In this document: piece after piece, positions 43,690 through 53,925 of the stretch
Position numbering within the stretch: position 1 is the first letter of the stretch
How the letters are laid out: each line of letters opens with the position of its first letter
Assembly (NCBI GenBank): GCA_018260565.1
Contig: JAGLAZ010000003.1
Location: 41,540-105,539, forward strand
Reading direction: 5' to 3'
Origin: Flavobacteriaceae bacterium
Lineage (GTDB): Bacteria; Bacteroidota; Bacteroidia; Flavobacteriales; Weeksellaceae
Length of the DNA: 64,000 bases
Notes under the pieces: model-generated
Told to the model about the DNA's origin: nothing
What the model saw: the letters and a program-made list of their open reading frames with translations, nothing else
Databases searched by the model: none
Translations under genes and position numbers: made by a program

Positions 43690-44718
43690 ATGCTCACCAA
43701 TAAAAAAATAGTGCTTATTTCGGTCAGGTTTTTTGGCTATGAGGAGGACTTAAAAAATGCAATTATACAATTGGGAGGAGATTTAAGATTCTATGATGAT
43801 AGGCCTTCCAACAGTGTTTTATTTAAAGGTATCTTAAGGAAATATCCATTAATACTAAAAGCGAAAATCAGTGGGTATTATCAGCAAATTCTACAAGAAA
43901 TTCTTATTTTTTCACCAGATTACTTTCTTTTGATAAAGGGTGAAGCTATACCTGCGGAATTCCTAGTCCAAATAAGAAAATTAGTACCAAAATGCCGGCT
44001 CTTATTTTATCACTGGGATAGTTTAGAAGAGGCACCGAAGGCTAAAGAATTTTTAAAACTATTTCATCATACTTTTAGTTTTGATCCCAAAGATGCGCTT
44101 CAATCTGGGATGACATTTAGACCAAATTTTGTTCGCAATGTTGAGATATTTAAGCCTAATATTTCCCCCACCTATGATGTAGGGTTTTTAGGAAGTACGC
44201 ATACAGACCGACTAGTTTTCCTTCAAGAGTTTAAAAAAAAGCAAAATAAAAATTTAAATTTTGATTGGTTTTTATATGCACAAAATCCTATGACCCTTTA
44301 TCTAAGGACAGTTTTTGATTCTCACTTTAAATATAATGCTTCTTTAAAAAAATCTATCCATTTTTATAAATTAAGTCCAGAAGAAAGTTTAACCTTTTAT
44401 CAAAAAAGCAAAATACAATTGGATATACAAAAAGCTTATCAAACGGGGCTGAGCATGAGGGCTGGAGAAGTTTTAGCACTGAATCGGAAACTAATTTCCA
44501 CTAATCCTGATATTGAGAAATACCCATTCTATTCCCCTGAAATCATTCAAATAATGCCAAGAGGTAGAATTAGTCAAGTTTCGGAAACCTTTATAAAAGA
44601 ACCTTTTAGATCAGAATTAATATCTGATGAAATCTGGAACCAAATGTCTGTAACAGCCTGGATTACAGATATTTTTTCTGAAAACAAGGAAAATTTCTGG
44701 GTTCAGAATTATGGCTAA
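43690..44718 (+). CDS. Probable glycosyltransferase, CgeB-like
   Basis: A 342-residue soluble protein. YDVGFLGSTHTDR (about residues 160-172), AGEVLALNRKLISTNPDIEKY (about 258-278) and the N-terminal strand pattern resemble CgeB/GT-B type transferases found in capsule and spore-coat loci. No sure catalytic residues. Its ATG follows the previous stop directly and its end overlaps the lipA end on the other strand by 4 bases. Confidence 0.65.
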   Translation: MLTNKKIVLISVRFFGYEEDLKNAIIQLGGDLRFYDDRPSNSVLFKGILRKYPLILKAKISGYYQQILQEILIFSPDYFLLIKGEAIPAEFLVQIRKLVPKCRLLFYHWDSLEEAPKAKEFLKLFHHTFSFDPKDALQSGMTFRPNFVRNVEIFKPNISPTYDVGFLGSTHTDRLVFLQEFKKKQNKNLNFDWFLYAQNPMTLYLRTVFDSHFKYNASLKKSIHFYKLSPEESLTFYQKSKIQLDIQKAYQTGLSMRAGEVLALNRKLISTNPDIEKYPFYSPEIIQIMPRGRISQVSETFIKEPFRSELISDEIWNQMSVTAWITDIFSENKENFWVQNYG

Positions 44719-45605
44719 TGGATATGTTTTTCCGCGTGATAGCTACTGCGCACTAGAGGGCTGCTCTCCACATGTCTAAATCCTAAAGTCTTAGCATAGT
44801 TTCCAAATTCATCAAACTCTTCAGGGGTGATAAATCTTTTTACGGGCAAGTGCTTTTTGGAAGGCTGAAGGTATTGTCCTATTGTAATAATATCAACTCC
44901 AGCTGAGCGAATATCTCGTATGGTTTCAAGAATTTCTTCATTAGTTTCTCCAAGGCCCAGCATTAAACCAGTTTTGGTGCGTCTTTGCCCAGATTCTTTA
45001 AGATAGCGCAACACCTCCAAACTTCGGTCATATCGAGCCTGTACACGCACCTCCCTAGTAAGCCGTTTCACGGTTTCCATATTATGAGAAATAACTTCAG
45101 GTCCAGCCTCAATAATCCTATCTATATGTCTTGTTATACCTTGAAAATCTGGAATTAAGGTTTCCATTGTAGTACCTGGTGAAATTCTGCGCACGGCTTG
45201 TATAGTCTCATACCACAAGATACTTCCCATATCTTTTAAATCATCTCTATCTACTGATGTGAGAACAGCATGTTTAATTTTCATTAACCGTATAGAGCGT
45301 GCAACTTTTTCCGGTTCATCCCAGTTAACAGCCACTGGCCTACCCGTCTGTACACCACAAAAACCACAACTTCTGGTGCATACATTACCTAGGATCATAA
45401 AGGTTGCAGTACCCTCCCCCCAGCATTCCCCCATATTGGGACAGCTTCCAGACTGGCAAATGGTATTGAGTTTATACTTATCCACAAGGCCTCTAAGTTC
45501 CCGATAATTGTTTCCTGTAGGGAGCTTTACACGAATCCATTTTGGTTTTGGAATAAGCACAGGTGGCTCCTGTAGCAGTGGCGAAGCAGATGCATTGGTA
45601 GTCAT
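44715..45605 (-). CDS. lipA: Lipoyl synthase
   Basis: LipA (296 residues) is a radical SAM enzyme that inserts two sulphurs into octanoyl groups on lipoyl domains such as OdhB. Cysteines of the auxiliary cluster CQSGSCPNMGEC (near residues 50-61) and the radical SAM CTRSCGFC (about 77-84) are present. It stands 19 bases downstream of the sigma factor gene on the same strand. Confidence 0.96.
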   Translation of the reverse strand: MTTNASASPLLQEPPVLIPKPKWIRVKLPTGNNYRELRGLVDKYKLNTICQSGSCPNMGECWGEGTATFMILGNVCTRSCGFCGVQTGRPVAVNWDEPEKVARSIRLMKIKHAVLTSVDRDDLKDMGSILWYETIQAVRRISPGTTMETLIPDFQGITRHIDRIIEAGPEVISHNMETVKRLTREVRVQARYDRSLEVLRYLKESGQRRTKTGLMLGLGETNEEILETIRDIRSAGVDIITIGQYLQPSKKHLPVKRFITPEEFDEFGNYAKTLGFRHVESSPLVRSSYHAEKHIH

Positions 45606-45624
45606 ACTACAAAATTACATTAAA

Positions 45625-46191
45625 TTATTCTTCTTTATTGAGAGGAGCATCAGAAACTAAACTTGTTAAAAGTGTTTTGGCTCTAAGAATTCTTACTTTA
45701 ACGTTTCCAGGACTGATATTCATTTCTTCTGCAATAGTCTTAATGGATTTCTCTTCAAAAAATCTTTTAATAATAATTTCTTTGTATTGAGGATTCAATT
45801 TTTTAATATATAATTCGAGCAATTCATATTTATCTTCTTCCTTTGTGACGCCAAAAGGTTGTTCGGGTGCATTTTCTTGGCTTATTTTGTTTATAATATC
45901 AGAGGAAATTTCATCAAATGAAATAGAAGTAGTTTTAGAACGAAAATAATCTATCAAAGTATTATAAATTATTTTTTTAAACCAAGGTTCAAAACTTCTT
46001 GAGGTGTCATAATTACCAATGTATTTAAAAACTTTCTCGAATATTAAAATACTTGTTTCATCTGCCACATAATGATCTCCTGTAGCAGAAAAAATTTTAT
46101 CGTAAACATTTTTCCATTGCTGTTGAAAAAATTTATGCTGGGCAAGGGGATCTGCAGCCTGTAACTTTTCAATTAATTCATTTGAAATCAT
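45625..46191 (-). CDS. RNA polymerase sigma factor, ECF/sigma-70 type
   Basis: A 188-residue sigma factor. Region 2 (about 20-85, with a WFKKIIYNTLIDYFR stretch that contacts -10 DNA) and region 4 (about 120-180, with YKEIIIKRFFEEKSIKTIAEEMNISPGNVKVRILRAK helix-turn-helix) are seen. No anti-sigma gene is adjacent. A GTG start 45 bases upstream is possible but the ATG fits homologues. It is upstream of lipA in the same direction, so they may share an operon. Confidence 0.85.
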   Translation of the reverse strand: MISNELIEKLQAADPLAQHKFFQQQWKNVYDKIFSATGDHYVADETSILIFEKVFKYIGNYDTSRSFEPWFKKIIYNTLIDYFRSKTTSISFDEISSDIINKISQENAPEQPFGVTKEEDKYELLELYIKKLNPQYKEIIIKRFFEEKSIKTIAEEMNISPGNVKVRILRAKTLLTSLVSDAPLNKEE

Positions 46192-46237
46192 AGGGATACA
46201 TGATCTTTTTTTTATAGATATTAATAGGAATAACACA

Positions 46238-46245
46238 CAAACATA
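46238..46245 (-). promoter_or_regulatory. -7 promoter element of the sigma factor gene
   Basis: TATGTTTG on the minus strand, 46 bases before the ATG. Confidence 0.55.
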
Positions 46246-46345
46246 GCATAATTTAACTATTAATTAAATATTAACTAATTTTTAATATAGCGTGGCACAA
46301 TTTTTTCATAATTTTAAAACAAATAAATCATTTAAAATTAATTCT

Positions 46346-46636
46346 ATGAAAGGTTCAAAAAATGCTGTACTTGCACTTCTTGGTTTAGGCGCATTAGCGT
46401 ATTGGAAATTCAAAAAATCTTCTCCTGAAGAGCAAGATGAGATTAAAGAAAAATTCAATGTTGCTAAAGACAACTTAAACAAATGGGGATCTGAAGCTAA
46501 GAGTAAAGCGGAAGAACTTGCTAACAAAGCAAAAAGCAAAGCTGATGAACTTGCTAGTGCAGCACAAAACAAAGTTCAGGATGTTGCAGAGGATGTAAAA
46601 TCTGAAGCTGGAAAAGTTGAAAATAAATTATCTTAA
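46346..46636 (+). CDS. YtxH/LEA-like helical stress protein
   Basis: A 96-residue protein with a short membrane helix at the N-terminus (about residues 6-22) and a long Lys/Glu/Ala-rich amphipathic helix with repeated AKSKAEELANKAKSKADEL units. Such YtxH or LEA-like proteins often rise under stress. An earlier GTG (46292) would add 18 residues and is less likely. Confidence 0.75.
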   Translation: MKGSKNAVLALLGLGALAYWKFKKSSPEEQDEIKEKFNVAKDNLNKWGSEAKSKAEELANKAKSKADELASAAQNKVQDVAEDVKSEAGKVENKLS

Positions 46637-46652
46637 TAATCTATTTTAAATT

Positions 46653-46680
46653 AAAAAATCCGCATTTAGCGGATTTTTTT
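46653..46680. terminator. Terminator after the YtxH-like gene
   Basis: AATCCGC/GCGGATT stem followed by seven T; also serves atpC on the other strand. Confidence 0.85.
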
Positions 46681-46688
46681 GTTTTTAA

Positions 46689-46976
46689 CTATTCACAAAG
46701 GATAACCCCGATATTATCTTTAAATTCAATTACGCCTCCTTTCGCAAAATACGAGTCTACATTTTTCCCATTAATGACATCCTGTTCTATATATTTCTTA
46801 CTTTCACTAATTAATGGAACTGCATCATACAAGGATATCTTTCCATTTGCTAGCGCAGAAACTACTGGTGCGTGATTTTTCATAATATGAAATTCTCCAT
46901 TTATTCCAGGCAATAAAACAGAACTTACTTCACCATCAAAAACAATCGCTTCTGGAGTAATAATTTTAATTTTCAT
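46689..46976 (-). CDS. atpC: ATP synthase F1 epsilon subunit
   Basis: AtpC (95 residues) carries the N-terminal beta-sandwich domain (KIKIITPEAIVFDGEVSSV, GEFHIMKNHAPVVSAL). It lacks the C-terminal helical domain that inhibits ATP hydrolysis in longer family members (about 130-140 residues). It follows atpD by 64 bases. Confidence 0.93.
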   Translation of the reverse strand: MKIKIITPEAIVFDGEVSSVLLPGINGEFHIMKNHAPVVSALANGKISLYDAVPLISESKKYIEQDVINGKNVDSYFAKGGVIEFKDNIGVILCE

Positions 46977-47040
46977 TTTTGTTATTTAGAAAAAAGTTGA
47001 ACAAAGAATTTCAATTCATATGTTCAACTTATTTTTAATC

Positions 47041-48549
<1,509 letters not shown>

Positions 48550-48570
48550 TTAGTCAAAATTATTTGGCTG

Positions 48571-48578
48571 CAAATATA
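48571..48578 (-). promoter_or_regulatory. -7 promoter element of atpDC
   Basis: TATATTTG on the minus strand, 21 bases before the atpD ATG. Confidence 0.6.
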
Positions 48579-48647
48579 GGCATTATCAAAAAAGTTAATT
48601 GCATTAGCCCAAAGATTTTTATCATATTTGCAAAATATAGCCTTTAA

Positions 48648-49568
48648 GTGCATATAATAAAACTTCCCAATGATACCACATCCTTACCACCTGTATGCTT
48701 AAGCATTGGTGTATTTGATGGTGTGCATGCAGGACACAAAAAATTATTGCAGTCTGTAATAGTAAAATCAAAAGAACTTAGTTTGCAATCTGCTGTATTA
48801 ACATTTAATCCTTCCCCTAAACAATATTTTAAAAATGAGGGAAATCCTAAAAATCTAAGTACTCTGGAGGAGAAAATGAATTTATTTCAGAAATTAGGCT
48901 TAGATTTTTGTTTCATTCAAAAGTTTGATGAAAAGTTTAGCCAAATAGAGGCTAAAGAGTATGTACAAAACTATCTTTTAAACTCATTAAAGGCACGGCA
49001 TATTTGTATTGGATATGATCATGTTTTTGGTAAAGGAGGAATGGGCAATTTTGCAGTTTTAAGAGAACTCTGTAGTATAAATGAAGTAGAAGTGGAGAGG
49101 ATAAGTGCAAAAGAATTTTCGGGACATATTATATCTACCTCTCTAATTAAAAAGAATTTACTACAAGGTAATATGGAACTTTCCAATGCTATGCTAGGGC
49201 ATCCTTATTTTTTTTCGGGTAGAATTATTCATGGAAAAAAACTGGGTCGTACCTTAGGCTATCCAACAGCTAATGTAGAGGTGAATTCTGAAAAATTTTT
49301 ACCTAAAAATGGCGCCTATATTGTAAAATGCCTAGTTAAAAATGCTCAATATCAAGGCATGATGAGTGTAGGGACAAATCCAACCGTAAATGGATCCGAA
49401 CTAAGCGTTGAAGTCCATATTTTAGATATAAACCAAGATTTATATGGAGAAATACTTTATGTAGAAATACTAAAATTCCTCCATGACGAAATAAAATTTT
49501 CATCACTGGAGGAACTTGTTCAGCAATTGGATCAGGATAAAACTGATACTTTGGCTTATTTCAAATAG
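48648..49568 (+). CDS. ribF: Bifunctional riboflavin kinase/FAD synthetase
   Basis: RibF (306 residues): the N-terminal FAD synthetase domain has GVFDGVHAGHKKLL (about residues 22-35), and the C-terminal flavokinase domain has KKLGRTLGYPTANVEV (about 198-213) and YIVKCLV. It makes FMN then FAD from riboflavin and ATP. The start is GTG; the codon before it is a TAA stop, so no upstream start exists. Confidence 0.94.
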   Translation: MHIIKLPNDTTSLPPVCLSIGVFDGVHAGHKKLLQSVIVKSKELSLQSAVLTFNPSPKQYFKNEGNPKNLSTLEEKMNLFQKLGLDFCFIQKFDEKFSQIEAKEYVQNYLLNSLKARHICIGYDHVFGKGGMGNFAVLRELCSINEVEVERISAKEFSGHIISTSLIKKNLLQGNMELSNAMLGHPYFFSGRIIHGKKLGRTLGYPTANVEVNSEKFLPKNGAYIVKCLVKNAQYQGMMSVGTNPTVNGSELSVEVHILDINQDLYGEILYVEILKFLHDEIKFSSLEELVQQLDQDKTDTLAYFK

Positions 49569-49571
49569 GAA

Positions 49572-50414
49572 TTATTGCCGGTTGGTATTCATTGTAGAGT
49601 CATCTACATCTAAATCGTTTTTCAAATCAGGATTTATACGTAATTGCTCTTGTTTTTTTCGGAATCTTATATTAAGAAGTTCTACTGTGAGACTAAAAGC
49701 AAGACAACTATAAATAATATTTTTACTCACATGCTGGTGTAATCCTTCTGCAACCAAAAGACAGCCTATAACAACTAGAAAGGACAATGCTAATAGCTGA
49801 AGGCTAGGATATTTATTGATAATTCTTGAAATTGGACCAGCAAAAACTATCATAATTCCAATAGATATCACTACGGCTATAATCATTATGATAACATTAT
49901 CTACAAGACCTACAGCTGTAAGAATACTATCTAAAGAGAATATCATATCCACCATTATAATCTGCAAAATTACCATAAGTACTAAATTTGATCCTAAGGA
50001 CTTAGGAGCGTGATCTGCCTTATCAACCTGCATTTTGGAATTAATTTCCATAGTAGATTTAAAAATTAGGAATATACCACCAGCTAAAAGAATGATGTCT
50101 TTCCAACTCATCTCAAGCGGGCCTTGTGTATCATGATCTGTAAGAAATCCTAAAGTAAAAACTGGGTCTTTTAAACTAATAATCCAATTGATTCCCAATA
50201 AAAGTCCAATTCTAAAAAACATAGCCAGCACAAGCCCTACATTCCTTGCCATTTTTTGTCTTTCCTCTGGAAGTTTATTGGATACAATGGAAATAAAAAT
50301 AATATTATCTACCCCAAGAACGATTTCTAAGAAAGTTAAGGTAAGAATGCTGACCCAAACATGAAAATCTGTAAAAACGGGCATTTCCATTGTGGAAAGT
50401 AAACTGAGCATCAT
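49572..50414 (-). CDS. TerC family integral membrane protein
   Basis: A 280-residue membrane protein with about 7 helices. The signature LEIVLGVDNIIFISI (near residue 30) and SLDSILTAVGL motifs define the TerC family, now linked to metal (manganese) export or cotranslational metalation. Start set at 50414 because the promoter element lies before it; an upstream start at 50483 would place the -7 element inside the gene. It converges with ribF with 3 bases between. Confidence 0.88.
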   Translation of the reverse strand: MMLSLLSTMEMPVFTDFHVWVSILTLTFLEIVLGVDNIIFISIVSNKLPEERQKMARNVGLVLAMFFRIGLLLGINWIISLKDPVFTLGFLTDHDTQGPLEMSWKDIILLAGGIFLIFKSTMEINSKMQVDKADHAPKSLGSNLVLMVILQIIMVDMIFSLDSILTAVGLVDNVIIMIIAVVISIGIMIVFAGPISRIINKYPSLQLLALSFLVVIGCLLVAEGLHQHVSKNIIYSCLAFSLTVELLNIRFRKKQEQLRINPDLKNDLDVDDSTMNTNRQ

Positions 50415-50430
50415 TGATTTTAAATTTTTG

Positions 50431-50438
50431 CAAAAATA
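50431..50438 (-). promoter_or_regulatory. -7 promoter element of terC
   Basis: TATTTTTG on the minus strand, 16 bases before the ATG at 50414. Confidence 0.6.
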
Positions 50439-50463
50439 CTGAAAATAGAGATTCGGAATTGGA

Positions 50464-50498
50464 CATAAAAAATCCCGAAACACGATGTTTCGGGATTA
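50464..50498 (-). terminator. Terminator of the M13 peptidase gene
   Basis: AATCCCGAAACA/TGTTTCGGGATT perfect 12-bp stem with a T tract on the minus strand. Confidence 0.88.
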
Positions 50499-50500
50499 TA

Positions 50501-52612
50501 TTACCAGATTTTTATCCGTTTATCTTGCTCTTTATAATGTTTATCAGACGATTTAATTTCAAAAGCTTTATAAAAGGCATCCACATTTACTAAAGGTCCA
50601 AAGGCACGGAAATATCCAGGTGAGTGCGGATCGGTCTTCACCTGATTTACCAAATATTTCTCTGTGGACTTTGTTCTCCATACCGTTGCCCAACTCATAA
50701 AAAAGCGTTGGTCTTGATTGTACCCATCTATTTCTGGAACATTACCATGGTCCTTTAAATACATTTGGAGAGCATCATAAGCGATGGCAACACCACCTAA
50801 ATCTGCTATATTTTCACCACTTGTAAAGGTTCCATTTACAAATATTCCTTTTACTGGTTCATATTTATTGTACTGTTCTGCCAACTGTTTTACTTTAGCA
50901 TCAAAGTTTTTTCTGTCTTGCTCTGTCCACCAATTACTTAAATTACCTTCACCATCAAAGCGACTACCCCCATCATCAAAACCGTGGGAAATTTCGTGGC
51001 CTATTACAGCACCTATTCCTCCAAAATTAACAGCCGGATCTGCTTTAAAATCAAAAAATGGTGATTGTAAAATTCCTGCAGGAAATACAATCTCGTTATT
51101 ACTGCTATTGTAGTATGCATTTACAGTTTGTGGAGACATACCCCACTTTGTTTTATCTACAGGCTTATTTAGCTCTTCATTAAGTGCCTTATTATATTGC
51201 CATTTGGTAACATTTTTCAGGTTTTCATATAGACTTCCACCAGATTTTGGGCCGGAAAGGCTTAACGCGGAATAGTCTTCCCATTTATCTGGATAAGCAA
51301 CTTTCACTGAAAATTTGCTAAGTTTTTTCAAAGCTTTTTGACGAGTTTCAGAAGTCATCCAATCTACTTCTTGAATATGTTTTTCGTAACTTTTCTTCAG
51401 ATAAGATATTAATGTTTCCATCTCCTTTTTAGCTGCAGCTGGAAAATTCTGATCTACATATAATTTACCGAATGCTTCACCTAAAACTCCATTGATTAAA
51501 GATAAAGCCCTTTTATTCATTGGGCGTTGTTCCTTCTGTCCTTGCAGATATTTTTTATAAAATTCAAAATCTAAAGCATCTAATCTTGCATCCAAATTAC
51601 CTGCATTACTGCTTATCAACCGAAGTTTTAAATAATCTTTTAGAATGGAAAGATTTTTTTCATTGATAAATTTTCCAATATTCTGGTAATATTTAAGCTC
51701 TGAAACTATTACTTTATCTGTAGAAACTCCAGCTTTAGTGAGGTATGTAGGTAAATCTACCACCTTAACTAAAGATTTCAGCTCATTTATCTTTTTAGGG
51801 TTGTAATATTTATTAGCATCCCTTCCATCTTCTAAGGTAAGAAGATATTGAGCTAAATCCTTTTCCAACTTTACTACATTCGCTGCCGCTGCATCCGCAT
51901 TTTGATATCCGATTATTTTGAGTAGCTCTGCAGCATATTTTGTGTATTCCTGGATAGCCTTATCATTCGCATCATTTTTCTTTTGGTAATAATCTCTACC
52001 TAGCCCAAGTCTTGGCCCCGAAAGATAAACTGCGTTCATCTTGCTATCTTTAAGATCAGAACTGGTATTCCAATCGTATAAAGGATTTTCACCAATAGGG
52101 GTAGCTTCTATAAGATATTTTTCCAAATCTTTTATGCTGTTTATAGCATCAATTTTGGCTAAAGTAGGCTTGATAGGATTTATTCCTTGGCTGTTTCTTG
52201 ATTCCATATCCATATAAGTAGCATACAGATTTTGGATTTTTTCTCCTTCGGAGCCGGCAGGGAATGTATCGGTAAGAATTTTGTTTAAAATTTTTAATGA
52301 AGCATCATCGGTCTTTTCCCTCAATTCATTAAAACTTCCCCAGGATGCTTTATCAGCTGGTATGACCGCAGTTTTCATCCATCCTCCATTTACATAATTG
52401 TAAAAATCATCTTGTGGACGAACGCTTTTATCCATTAAATTAAGATCAATTCCGATATGATTATGCTCCTTAATATCCTCTTTGGCTAATGTAGGTGGTG
52501 GTTGCATTACTGGTGTTTCAGTAGTTTTTACAACATTCGTTTTATTAACTGTACAAGAAACGGAGCCTATGGCAACAACAAGTCCTAAAATGGAAACCGG
52601 GATTTTCTTCAT
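50501..52612 (-). CDS. M13 family metallopeptidase (neprilysin-like) lipoprotein
   Basis: A 703-residue zinc peptidase. A lipobox GSVSC (Cys about 20) anchors it to a membrane. The zinc site HEISH is at 539-543 and the third ligand is in GENIADLGG near residue 600. The mature enzyme cuts peptides in the periplasm or at the surface. It is followed by its own terminator. Confidence 0.93.
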   Translation of the reverse strand: MKKIPVSILGLVVAIGSVSCTVNKTNVVKTTETPVMQPPPTLAKEDIKEHNHIGIDLNLMDKSVRPQDDFYNYVNGGWMKTAVIPADKASWGSFNELREKTDDASLKILNKILTDTFPAGSEGEKIQNLYATYMDMESRNSQGINPIKPTLAKIDAINSIKDLEKYLIEATPIGENPLYDWNTSSDLKDSKMNAVYLSGPRLGLGRDYYQKKNDANDKAIQEYTKYAAELLKIIGYQNADAAAANVVKLEKDLAQYLLTLEDGRDANKYYNPKKINELKSLVKVVDLPTYLTKAGVSTDKVIVSELKYYQNIGKFINEKNLSILKDYLKLRLISSNAGNLDARLDALDFEFYKKYLQGQKEQRPMNKRALSLINGVLGEAFGKLYVDQNFPAAAKKEMETLISYLKKSYEKHIQEVDWMTSETRQKALKKLSKFSVKVAYPDKWEDYSALSLSGPKSGGSLYENLKNVTKWQYNKALNEELNKPVDKTKWGMSPQTVNAYYNSSNNEIVFPAGILQSPFFDFKADPAVNFGGIGAVIGHEISHGFDDGGSRFDGEGNLSNWWTEQDRKNFDAKVKQLAEQYNKYEPVKGIFVNGTFTSGENIADLGGVAIAYDALQMYLKDHGNVPEIDGYNQDQRFFMSWATVWRTKSTEKYLVNQVKTDPHSPGYFRAFGPLVNVDAFYKAFEIKSSDKHYKEQDKRIKIW

Positions 52613-52668
52613 ATTTTTTTAAAAATTAAATATACCAAATTTTACTATAATTTTTTGCTCCAAATTAT

Positions 52669-53925
52669 TTACGACAGATTTTCAAGGCTTATAATAAGAT
52701 CCTGGAGAATTCTGTTCACGCAGAATGTTACATAATCTTCTCTTTCAAGGTTAGGAAAATATAATTTTTTAACTTTAGTTTCATTCCCTATACCTATAGC
52801 GTAAAAGGATGTACCTACTGGGGTATCAAATGCATCAGGACTTGGTCCAGCACTACCGGTAGTAGAAATACATACATTTGATTTAAAAATTGTCTTGGCA
52901 GACTGCATCATTTGTAATGCAATCTCCTCCGAAACTACTCCACTCTTCAAAATGTCTTTTTGGGCAATGCCTAGAATTGAAATCTTTTGGCTTGTTTGAT
53001 AGGTACATAAGCCACCTGCAATTACCTCGGAACTGCCTGGCTCTGAGATAAGTTTTTTCATTAATGCACCGCCAGTAAAAGATTCAACTGTAGAAAGCGT
53101 GTACCCCAATCTTATTAAATGAAACTGTATGATGGCTTCTTTGCTTTCCCCAAGGGTTTCAAAATAGTGACCAGGAATCTTATTTTTTACTTCTTCTAAC
53201 TTTTCTTTAACATTAGTTTTTGTTTCTTCTAAATTTTCTCCCGAACATGATAATCTTAGCCTAATGAGAGAATTTTCTGGAAGATAAGAAAGTGAAAATC
53301 CCGGATCTAATCCTAATTCCCAATCTTCCAAAATAATTGATAATTTACTTTCAGGTATTCCTGTTACAAAGAGGGTCTGCGTAACTAAATAGGGAAGTTT
53401 TAGTTTTTGTAAAATTATGGGCAGTACTTGATTATTTAAAAGGTGCTTCATTTCATATGGTACGCCAGGTAATACAAAAAACAACTTGTTCCCCTCGTCA
53501 AAATGAAGTCCTGGAGCAGTTCCCATGGAGTTTAATAATGCTACTGCTCCCTGAGGGATGCTCGCTTGTTCTACATTATTTTTAAATAAGTCAGCCTTGT
53601 TTTTACTTTCCAAATAGGCCTTTAAATGAGCAAGAACCTCAGAATTTTCCTGCATTTCGCGCGAAAAAAAATCGGCAAATGCTTTTTTAGTTTTATCATC
53701 CTTGGTGGGACCTAAGCCGCCGGTGGTAATTATAATATCTGCAGCTGTTACAGCATCTTTCAATGTATTACAAATAGTATCCACCTCATCAGGAATCGTG
53801 ATGATTTGCGTGGTTTCCACACCAATTTCCCGCAATTTTTTAGCAATATATCCAGAATTAGTGTCTTGCGTGGCACCAGCCAATATTTCCTGACCGATAA
53901 CTACAATACATGCTTTGTTTGACAT
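52669..53925 (-). CDS. cinA: CinA-like nicotinamide-nucleotide amidase
   Basis: A 418-residue protein with an N-terminal MoCF-like domain (TGGLGPTKDDKT, about residues 67-78) and a C-terminal CinA amidase domain (STVESFTGGALMKKL, about 277-291). The amidase removes the amide of NMN in NAD recycling; the N-terminal domain has pyrophosphatase activity in some homologues. The ATG overlaps the DPP11 stop by 1 base (TAATG). Confidence 0.92.
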   Translation of the reverse strand: MSNKACIVVIGQEILAGATQDTNSGYIAKKLREIGVETTQIITIPDEVDTICNTLKDAVTAADIIITTGGLGPTKDDKTKKAFADFFSREMQENSEVLAHLKAYLESKNKADLFKNNVEQASIPQGAVALLNSMGTAPGLHFDEGNKLFFVLPGVPYEMKHLLNNQVLPIILQKLKLPYLVTQTLFVTGIPESKLSIILEDWELGLDPGFSLSYLPENSLIRLRLSCSGENLEETKTNVKEKLEEVKNKIPGHYFETLGESKEAIIQFHLIRLGYTLSTVESFTGGALMKKLISEPGSSEVIAGGLCTYQTSQKISILGIAQKDILKSGVVSEEIALQMMQSAKTIFKSNVCISTTGSAGPSPDAFDTPVGTSFYAIGIGNETKVKKLYFPNLEREDYVTFCVNRILQDLIISLENLS

